Assembly: GCA_013042995.1 (NCBI GenBank)
Contig: JABDPB010000041.1
Span: forward strand, 1 to 41,701
DNA length: 41,701 nucleotides
DNA from: Ignavibacteriaceae bacterium
GTDB lineage: Bacteria; Bacteroidota; Ignavibacteria; Ignavibacteriales; Ignavibacteriaceae
Direction: 5' to 3'
In this document: one piece after another, positions 35,617 to 41,701 of the stretch
How positions within the stretch are numbered: position 1 is the first letter of the stretch
Layout of the letters: the number at the start of each line of letters is the position of its first letter
Position numbers and translations under genes: made by a program
Notes under the pieces: model-generated
The model's input: only the letters and a program-made list of their open reading frames with translations
What the model was told of the DNA's origin: nothing
Databases searched by the model: none

Positions 35617-35650
35617 GTTATTCCCAATTTATTTCAATTAAACATTATTT

Positions 35651-37696
35651 CTATTTAACTCTGGTTCCGTTTTTTACTGAATTATCTACGGTGATAATTT
35701 GCAGAGCTCCATCCTTTTTTTCAACAGCTAAAATCATACCTTGAGATTCTTCACCCATAAGCTTTGCAGGTTGAAGATTTGCCACAATAACAACTTTTTT
35801 ACCCGGTAAATCTTCCGGTTGATGGTGCTCTGCTATACCAGCAACAAGTTGTCTCTCGCCGTCATCTAATTTTACTTTCAGCTTAATCAATTTTTTACTT
35901 TTTTCAATTTTTTCTGCACTGATTATTTCAGCTACTTTCAATTTTGTTTTCATAAATTCATCGTAAGAAATAAGTTCATCTTTTTCTTTTGGCAGTTCAG
36001 ATTTTTCACTGTTCAATTTAGAAATTTGTTCTTCAATCACTTCATCCTCAATTTTTGGGAATAATATTTCAGCTTTATTCATTTGATGTCCCGCGTTCAA
36101 TTGCGGTTCGCCACATTTAGCCCATGCAACTGGTTTAGCATCAAGCATATTAAATAACTTTTCACTTGTATAAGGTATAACCGGACTGAAAAGTTCAGCT
36201 AAAGTATAAATTGCCTGCATGCAAACATGCAGGGTTGTTGCACATTTTTCCTTGTTACTTTTTATTGTCTTCCATGGTTCTGAGTCATTAAAATATTTAT
36301 TGCCATCCCGTGCAAGATTCATAATTTCATTTGTGCAATCTTTTACTTTGTATCTTTCAAAAAGATCTCCCGTACGCTTTGGATACTCACTTATTTCGTT
36401 TAGCATTTCTTCATCAATCTTTTCAAGTTTACCCAAAACAGGAACTTTACCTTCAAAATGTTTAAACACAAAAGTAAAAGTTCGATTGATAAAGTTGCCC
36501 AAAATATCAGCAAGCTCGCTGTTGTTACGAAGCTGAAACTCTTTCCAATAAAAATCTGTATCCCTGTTTTCTGGCAGATTAGCTGCAAGAGTGTAACGCA
36601 GCGGATCAGCAGGAAAAAGTTCTAAAAACTTATCTGCATCAATTCCCCAGTTTCGGCTCTTAGAAAATTTCTTACCTTCAAAATTTAAAAATTCATTTGC
36701 AGGAACATTTTGGGGCAAGCAGTACTTTTCTTTTTGCTCGCCATTATTCCAAGCCATTAGCATTGCCGGAAAAATAATGCAGTGGAATACAACATTATCT
36801 TTACCGATAAAGGCAATGTATTTGGTTTCAGAATCCTGCCAATATTTTTTCCATAAATCCGGTTCGCCAACATTTTCAGAATATTCTTTTGTCGAAGAAA
36901 TATATCCAAGCACTGCTTCGAACCAGACGTAAATCACTTTGGTCTGAGCTTCATCAAGCGGCACTTTAACACCCCAATCAAGATCTCGGGTAACGGCACG
37001 GTCTTTCAAGCCATCTTTAAACCAGCTTCGGTTGTACTGCATTACATTTTCTTTCCAGCCATACTTTTCATTCATTACATTTACATACTTTTCAAGATTT
37101 GGCTGGTAATCGCCAAGTGGGAAAAACCAGTGTGAAGTTTCTTTTAGAACCGGTGTTTCTCCGGAGATTTTACTTTTCGGATTTATTAAATCAGAAGGAT
37201 CGTACAGGGCACCACAATTTTCACACTCATCTCCGCGTGCGTCTTCGGATTCGCAATTCGGACATGTCCCTTCAACATATCTATCCGGTAAAAACATTTT
37301 TGCTTTTTCATCATAAAACTGGTGTGATTTTTTTTCTTTAAGTATTCCCCTGTTGTAAAATTCCAAAAAGAATTCTTTTGCAGTATCATGATGAATCGGA
37401 AGACTGGTACGTGAGTAATTATCAAAGCTCATCCCGAATTTTTCAAATGCTTTTTTATTTATTTCGTGAAAGCGGTCAATAATTACTTTTGGTGAAACGC
37501 CCTCTTTATCAGCACTTATAGTAATAGGAACACCGTGTTCATCAGAGCCACAAATGTATAACACGTCATCGCCGTTCAATCTTTTATAACGAACATAAAT
37601 ATCCGCAGGCAGGTAAGCACCGCTTAAGTGCCCTAAATGAATGGGACCATTAGCATAAGGCAGAGCTGAGGTAACTAAAACTTTTTCTTTTGCCAA
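35651..37696 (-). CDS. metG: methionyl-tRNA synthetase
   Basis: This 681-aa class I enzyme charges tRNA-Met. It has the HLGH nucleotide motif (20-23), a zinc-knuckle region (CPNCESED and CENCGALYDP) and KFSKS (about 343). A C-terminal EMAP-like tRNA-binding domain (about 575-681, KVAEIISAEKIE ... LVAGIAEHH) also promotes dimerisation. The start is TTG (37694-37696): no ATG lies in frame before conserved sequence and a stop lies just upstream. The unit contains no other amino-acid gene, though a Cys/Met-metabolism enzyme is divergent at 37930. Confidence 0.97.
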   Translation of the reverse strand: MAKEKVLVTSALPYANGPIHLGHLSGAYLPADIYVRYKRLNGDDVLYICGSDEHGVPITISADKEGVSPKVIIDRFHEINKKAFEKFGMSFDNYSRTSLPIHHDTAKEFFLEFYNRGILKEKKSHQFYDEKAKMFLPDRYVEGTCPNCESEDARGDECENCGALYDPSDLINPKSKISGETPVLKETSHWFFPLGDYQPNLEKYVNVMNEKYGWKENVMQYNRSWFKDGLKDRAVTRDLDWGVKVPLDEAQTKVIYVWFEAVLGYISSTKEYSENVGEPDLWKKYWQDSETKYIAFIGKDNVVFHCIIFPAMLMAWNNGEQKEKYCLPQNVPANEFLNFEGKKFSKSRNWGIDADKFLELFPADPLRYTLAANLPENRDTDFYWKEFQLRNNSELADILGNFINRTFTFVFKHFEGKVPVLGKLEKIDEEMLNEISEYPKRTGDLFERYKVKDCTNEIMNLARDGNKYFNDSEPWKTIKSNKEKCATTLHVCMQAIYTLAELFSPVIPYTSEKLFNMLDAKPVAWAKCGEPQLNAGHQMNKAEILFPKIEDEVIEEQISKLNSEKSELPKEKDELISYDEFMKTKLKVAEIISAEKIEKSKKLIKLKVKLDDGERQLVAGIAEHHQPEDLPGKKVVIVANLQPAKLMGEESQGMILAVEKKDGALQIITVDNSVKNGTRVK

Positions 37697-37852
37697 AACT
37701 TTTGCTAATTGAATGAATTTACATTATTTGAGGCAGAAATATAAAGAAAATGAGGGGAAATAGGTTTATCAATTCTGAAGTGAATTTCGTTTATTCATAA
37801 TTTACAATAAAGAGTAATAATAGTGTTCGGTACAAACTTCAATTTAATTTCT

Positions 37853-37860
37853 TAATTTTG
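37853..37860 (+). promoter_or_regulatory. candidate -7 element of the Cys/Met-metabolism gene
   Basis: TAATTTTG matches TAnnTTTG exactly, about 70 nt upstream of the ATG at 37930. No TTG lies at the expected -33 position. The 233-bp gap between metG and this gene holds no ORF or hairpin of note. Confidence 0.4.
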
Positions 37861-37929
37861 TAATAGAAAATTCAGAAAATATTGAAAAGCTTATTGCCTT
37901 ATAAAAAGGTGCATTAAGGGAGAAGTAAA

Positions 37930-39144
37930 ATGAAAGACCATTCCAAACTAGATTTTAATACAAAATGTGTTCACTCAGGAATTGATGAATACGAATACGG
38001 TTCGGTTGTTCCACCTATTTATCAAACATCAACTTTTAAATTTAAATCTGCACAGCACGGCGCATCATTATTTGCAGGCGAAGAAAAGGGTTACATTTAC
38101 ACACGTATGCTTAATCCTACAATTGAGGCGATGGAAAATGCAATTGCAGAACTCGAAGGCGGACACAAAGCACTCGGGTGTGCAAGCGGAATGGCTGCAA
38201 CTCATACAATTTTTTCAAGTTTATTAAACACTTGCGATCACGTTGTCTGTTCTGCTGCAGTTTACGGACCTACAACAACATTATTAAACACGGTAATGAA
38301 AAGATTTGGAGTTGAAACCACTTTTGTTGACAGTGCGGTAAATGAAAATGTACATAGTGCTATAAAAGAAAATACAAAAGTCGTTTATGTTGAAACACCC
38401 GGTAATCCAACGTTGTGCATTTCTGATCTTGAAGCAATTTCTAAAATTGCACATAATCACGGTGCTAAAGTTGTTGTCGATAATACTTTTATGAGTCCTG
38501 CATTACAAAACCCTATTGCGTTCGGAGCAGATGTTGTAATGCACAGCTTAACAAAATTTCTAAATGGTCATGCAGATGTTGTTGGCGGAATTATTGTCGT
38601 GAAAGATGAGGATACTTATAAACATTTTAGAAAGACTTTAAACCAGCTGGGCGGAGTGATTGATCCTTTTAATTCATTTTTAGTACACAGGGGATTAAAA
38701 ACACTTGGACTACGAATGCAAAAGCATTGCGAGAACGCACAAAAAGTTGCAGAGTGGCTTGAAAAGCATCCTTTAGTAAAATCTATTCGCTATCCGGGAC
38801 TAAAAAGTCATCCACATTACAACATAGGAAAGAAGCAACAAAAGGGTTCTGGCGGAATGATTACATTTGAAGTTGAGGGCGGTCTGGAAGCAGGAAAAAT
38901 TTTAATGAATTCAGTTAAGCTATGTCAACTTGCAGTTAGCCTTGGCGGCGTTGAATCTTTAATTCAACATCCTGCTAGCATGACACATTTTTCGATGGGA
39001 AAAGAAGCACGACTTTCCGGTGGAATAACTGATGGACTTGTACGAATTTCTGTAGGAATTGAAAATGCTAATGATTTAATTGTTGATTTAGAACAAGCAC
39101 TTGAAAAAGTAAATCAAGCAAATCTTATTGAAGAAGTAGTTTAA
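37930..39144 (+). CDS. Cys/Met-metabolism PLP-dependent enzyme (cystathionine synthase/lyase group)
   Basis: This 404-aa fold-type I PLP enzyme has the Schiff-base Lys209 in HSLTKFLNGH, the CASGMAA block (84-90), VETPGNP and GGVESLIQHPASMTH near the C-terminus. The family includes cystathionine gamma-synthase, cystathionine gamma-lyase, methionine gamma-lyase and homoserine sulfhydrylases. The active-site Cys typical of methionine gamma-lyase (LYGCT) is replaced by Pro (VYGPT, 111-115), which argues against that activity. The substrate cannot be fixed from sequence. A terminator at 39131-39168 overlaps its stop codon. Confidence 0.85.
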   Translation: MKDHSKLDFNTKCVHSGIDEYEYGSVVPPIYQTSTFKFKSAQHGASLFAGEEKGYIYTRMLNPTIEAMENAIAELEGGHKALGCASGMAATHTIFSSLLNTCDHVVCSAAVYGPTTTLLNTVMKRFGVETTFVDSAVNENVHSAIKENTKVVYVETPGNPTLCISDLEAISKIAHNHGAKVVVDNTFMSPALQNPIAFGADVVMHSLTKFLNGHADVVGGIIVVKDEDTYKHFRKTLNQLGGVIDPFNSFLVHRGLKTLGLRMQKHCENAQKVAEWLEKHPLVKSIRYPGLKSHPHYNIGKKQQKGSGGMITFEVEGGLEAGKILMNSVKLCQLAVSLGGVESLIQHPASMTHFSMGKEARLSGGITDGLVRISVGIENANDLIVDLEQALEKVNQANLIEEVV

Positions 39145-39168
39145 ATACATAGCTACTTCTTTTTTTAT
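39131..39168 (+). terminator. terminator overlapping the end of the PLP enzyme gene
   Basis: A 9-bp stem AAGAAGTAG/CTACTTCTT (39131-39139 and 39153-39161) with a 13-nt loop containing the TAA stop is followed by TTTTTTAT. The ascending arm is in the coding sequence. Confidence 0.75.
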
Positions 39169-39328
39169 GGAAATATGGATGTATGAGAATGCCAAAACAT
39201 ACACACTTTCAGCCATAGTATCATATATCCTATTTCACCGAGCTTTTTCACCCACTCACCGATTTTTTCTTTATTTAATTCATCATTTTACATAGGTTTT
39301 GACTGAGATTTAATAACAGGAGCTAAAA

Positions 39329-40048
39329 ATGTCAGACAACAAAAATGGAATTGACAAAAGGATTTTACTTGGGGGAATATTAATATTCTTCGGGGGAATT
39401 TTTTTACTAAACACATTGGACGTTCTCAACTTCCGCTTTTCCCGTGTTGTATTTTCTTGGCAGTTTATAATGCTTGTAATTGGAGTGTTTATTCTAATAA
39501 ATACAGAAAAAAAATTTCTGGGGGGAATTCTAACAGGAATTGGAGGTCTGTTTCTTGTCCCGCGAATTTTTCCGCAAGTAGATTACGACGCTGGAATAAT
39601 CATTCCAATTCTATTAATCACTCTTGGTGTTTTTATTATACTTCGTAAGAAAAGAAAAGACGCCGAAATGGAAGATCCGTACGGCACATCGAAAATAAAT
39701 AAAGATAAAATTGATGATGTTTCAATTTTTGGAGGCGGGACAAAACTAATTTCCTCTGGCAATTTTCAGGGTGGAAATGTAACTGCAATTTTTGGTGGTT
39801 CAGAGCTAAATTTTATGAACTGCAATCTTGCAGAAGGAGATAACGTAATCGATGTGCTTTGTCTCTTTGGCGGAACAACTATCATTGTTCCTAAAGAATG
39901 GAATGTTGTTGTAAATGTAACTTCAATCCTTGGAGGATTTTCAAATAAATCTGTTCGCAATCCCAGCATAGTAATCGATCAATCACGAACTCTTTACATT
40001 AAAGGATTGGCAATGTTTGGCGGCGGTGAAATAAAAACATACTTGTAA
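39329..40048 (+). CDS. LiaF-like membrane protein (LiaF_TM / DUF2154 type)
   Basis: This 239-aa protein has about four transmembrane segments in the first half (about 11-26, 43-60, 65-80, 88-106). The C-terminal domain has repeated glycine-rich strands (SIFGGGTK, AIFGGSEL, CLFGGTTI, SILGGFS). This is the layout of the LiaF/cell-wall-active antibiotics response family, whose Bacillus member inhibits the LiaS kinase until the envelope is stressed. AGGAG (39318-39322) lies at good distance from the ATG. The histidine kinase and LytTR regulator genes follow with gaps of 12 and 4 nt, so these three genes probably form one signalling unit. Confidence 0.82.
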   Translation: MSDNKNGIDKRILLGGILIFFGGIFLLNTLDVLNFRFSRVVFSWQFIMLVIGVFILINTEKKFLGGILTGIGGLFLVPRIFPQVDYDAGIIIPILLITLGVFIILRKKRKDAEMEDPYGTSKINKDKIDDVSIFGGGTKLISSGNFQGGNVTAIFGGSELNFMNCNLAEGDNVIDVLCLFGGTTIIVPKEWNVVVNVTSILGGFSNKSVRNPSIVIDQSRTLYIKGLAMFGGGEIKTYL

Positions 40049-40060
40049 GAGTTTCCCGAA

Positions 40061-41134
40061 ATGCACGACAACCCGATTTTACGGAGTTTTAGAAATTTTG
40101 CAATACTGCTCGCCTATTGTTTATCGTTTGCTATTGTCAGTTTTTTAATTCTTCAGATCGGGCTCGATGTGGATTTTAAAACATCAATCGCCGACAGCCT
40201 GGTTTCTACAGTATTACTATGCGGATTTACAATTATCTGGTTCTACCCTGCAAAGTACATTTCAATTGAGCAAAATAAAATCTTAAAAGTTATAATAAGC
40301 CACGAAATAAGTGCTATAATTTCTTCTGCACTCTGGATACTGCTCACATACATTATTATGGTTGCAATAATTGGTTTTGGCGATAAGTACGAATCTTTTT
40401 TTTACAACACATTACTTTGGCGTTTTTTAGTTGGATGGATTTTGTATGCACTGGTAGTATCATTTTATTATTTGGTTTCCTACTATACTGAATCGAAAGA
40501 CAGAGCTGTAAAAGAATCGGAACTAAAAAGTTTAATTACTCAGGCTGAGCTTCGATCTTTAAAATTTCAGATTAATCCTCATTTTATTTTTAATAGTTTA
40601 AACTCGATGAGTGCGCTCACTGAAATTGATCCTAAAAAAGCTAAGGAGATGATAATTAAGCTTGCTGATTTTCTGCGCTATATTCTTGCAACAACTGAAC
40701 AAGAAAAGAATAAACTGAGCGAAGAGTTAAAAAACATCAGGCTATATCTTGAAATAGAAAAAATCCGTTTTGAAGAAAAATTTGATTACACAGAAGAGAT
40801 TGATGATGGTTGTAGTATAGTTGAAATTCCAAATATGCTTTTGCAGCCGTTGTTTGAAAATGTTATTAAGCATGCTGTTTATGAAACATTAGATAAAGTT
40901 CATTTACAGCTTAAATGCAGTCTTGATGAAGGATATTTGAAAATTCATCTTCAAAATAATTTTGATGAAACTTCAAAACCGCAAATAGGAACGGGTGTTG
41001 GACTCAAAAACATAAATGATAGATTAAGTTTAATTTATCATCGCATTGATCTGATGGTAGTTAAAAAAGAAAAAGGTATTTTTAGTGTTACATTATTTAT
41101 ACCCTGCGAAGACAACTCAACAAACAAAAAATAA
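40061..41134 (+). CDS. LytS-type sensor histidine kinase
   Basis: This 357-aa protein has four predicted membrane segments in residues 1-145. A coiled linker (about 145-165) and the His_kinase domain of the LytS/YehU group follow. The phospho-acceptor sequence is FQINPHFIFNSLN (about 167-179). The ATP-binding domain has the N-box PNMLLQPLFENVIKHA (about 263-278) and G-box GTGVGLKNINDRL (about 314-326). No extracellular sensor domain is seen, so the membrane part or the LiaF-like neighbour may sense. It is followed after 4 nt by the LytTR regulator. Confidence 0.93.
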   Translation: MHDNPILRSFRNFAILLAYCLSFAIVSFLILQIGLDVDFKTSIADSLVSTVLLCGFTIIWFYPAKYISIEQNKILKVIISHEISAIISSALWILLTYIIMVAIIGFGDKYESFFYNTLLWRFLVGWILYALVVSFYYLVSYYTESKDRAVKESELKSLITQAELRSLKFQINPHFIFNSLNSMSALTEIDPKKAKEMIIKLADFLRYILATTEQEKNKLSEELKNIRLYLEIEKIRFEEKFDYTEEIDDGCSIVEIPNMLLQPLFENVIKHAVYETLDKVHLQLKCSLDEGYLKIHLQNNFDETSKPQIGTGVGLKNINDRLSLIYHRIDLMVVKKEKGIFSVTLFIPCEDNSTNKK

Positions 41135-41138
41135 TCAA

Positions 41139-41701
41139 ATGAAAAAAAGTAAAATAAGCGCTGTAATAATTGATGATGAAAAACTAGCAAGAGAAATTAC
41201 TAAAGGCTATTTAAACAAGAATTCTGAAGTCGAAATTGTAGCCGAGTGCTCGAACGGATTCGATGCGATAAAAAAAATAAACGCGCTTAAACCCGATTTA
41301 ATTTTTCTCGATATTCAAATGCCAAAAATTAGTGGCTTTGAAATGCTGGAGCTTTTAGAAGAACCTCCTGTTATAATTTTCACAACTGCATTTGATCACT
41401 ACGCAATAAAAGCGTTTGAAGTAAATGCTGCTGATTATCTTTTAAAGCCTTTTTCAGAAGAGAGATTTAACGATGCACTTAAAAAATCTTTTGCTCATTT
41501 ACAGGATAAATTTGAACACGATTCAGTAATTAAAAACATAATTGATCACAACGAAAAGAAAATAGAATTCTTAGAAAGAGTTGTTATTAAAGAAGGCAGT
41601 AAAATTTCAATCATTCCAGTTGAAACAATAAAATGGATTGAAGCACAAGACGATTATGTAAAAATCAATTGCGAACAGGGAAGATTTTTAAAACAGAAAA
41701 C
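41139..41701 (+). CDS. LytTR-family response regulator (3' end missing)
   Basis: The reading frame runs off the window after about 187 codons. A receiver domain is at residues 6-120, with acidic residues IDDE (10-13), phospho-acceptor Asp in FLDIQMP and the Lys in LLKPF. The start of the LytTR DNA-binding domain follows after a linker (VVIKEGSKISIIPVETIKWIEAQDDYV), where the domain's usual IxYIEAxxNY pattern is recognisable. It partners the LytS-type kinase 4 nt upstream. DNA recognition specificity cannot be judged because the rest is cut off. Confidence 0.93.
   Translation, partial: MKKSKISAVIIDDEKLAREITKGYLNKNSEVEIVAECSNGFDAIKKINALKPDLIFLDIQMPKISGFEMLELLEEPPVIIFTTAFDHYAIKAFEVNAADYLLKPFSEERFNDALKKSFAHLQDKFEHDSVIKNIIDHNEKKIEFLERVVIKEGSKISIIPVETIKWIEAQDDYVKINCEQGRFLKQK

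Noticed and set aside
36219-36536. 105-codon plus-strand frame opposite metG
   Set aside because: It is a shadow of a highly conserved gene, with no ribosome binding site or family motif.
37697-37929. Possible SAM or T-box type leader before metG or the PLP enzyme
   Set aside because: I see no conserved riboswitch core, T-box sequence or terminator/antiterminator pair in the gap.
1-41701. CRISPR array, insertion sequence, integron or prophage
   Set aside because: No regularly spaced repeats, transposase, integrase or phage genes were found. The window is made of chromosomal core genes.

Overview
The window is an AT-rich, gene-dense stretch of a chromosome, most likely from the Ignavibacteria/Chlorobi side of Bacteroidota. 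Three things point there. One secreted protease ends in a type IX secretion (T9SS) sorting domain with the NYPNPFNPST motif. Several upstream regions carry a Bacteroidota-type promoter (TTG, 19-20 nt, TAnnTTTG). The gene families (DUF1460, LytS/LytTR with a LiaF-like protein, twin SurA/PpiC genes) also fit. I see no insertion sequence, prophage, CRISPR array or tRNA. Almost everything is core metabolism, translation and envelope biogenesis.

Layout. (1) 1-170: the 5' end of a 16S rRNA gene on the minus strand, with a leader holding one excellent and one possible second promoter. (2) 435-4676: envelope polysaccharide genes: SLBB export protein, dTDP-glucose 4,6-dehydratase, a small outer-membrane protein and a divergent RmlD-like reductase. 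(3) 4702-7909: DUF1460 amidase-like protein, DnaB helicase and family 4 uracil-DNA glycosylase. (4) 7999-9746: yicC-gmk-rpoZ, an operon with a recognisable promoter and terminator. (5) 9826-13230: an Omp85/BamA-like protein, a lipoprotein and a YkuD L,D-transpeptidase homologue whose catalytic His and Cys are both replaced. (6) 13327-14523: a CapA-like metallophosphatase, convergent with (7) 14558-18618: rplM-rpsI, rpsB-tsf, pyrH-frr. (8) 18855-20978: an SDR epimerase and a deoxyhypusine-synthase-like enzyme. (9) 21145-28661: trkA-trkH, ppk1, mrp-nifU-like-AI-2E transporter. (10) 28663-33754, minus strand: MoxR ATPase and three SurA/PpiC-type chaperone genes. (11) 33877-37696: T9SS-exported subtilisin and metG. 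(12) 37930-39144: a Cys/Met-metabolism PLP enzyme. (13) 39329-41701: LiaF-like membrane protein, LytS-type histidine kinase and a LytTR response regulator cut by the window edge.

The points most worth a second look are enzyme homologues that have lost residues known to be essential: the YkuD protein (His to Gln, Cys to Ser), the DHS-like protein (Lys to Met, His to Asn) and an Mrp ATPase with no cysteine at all beside a CxxC NifU domain. Also notable are the LiaF/LytS/LytTR three-gene unit, terminator-like hairpins placed inside gene clusters (tsf/pyrH and just before dnaB), and five genes with TTG as the only reasonable start. I found no clearly new system; the best candidate for an undescribed module is the pseudo-transpeptidase/lipoprotein/Omp85 cluster.
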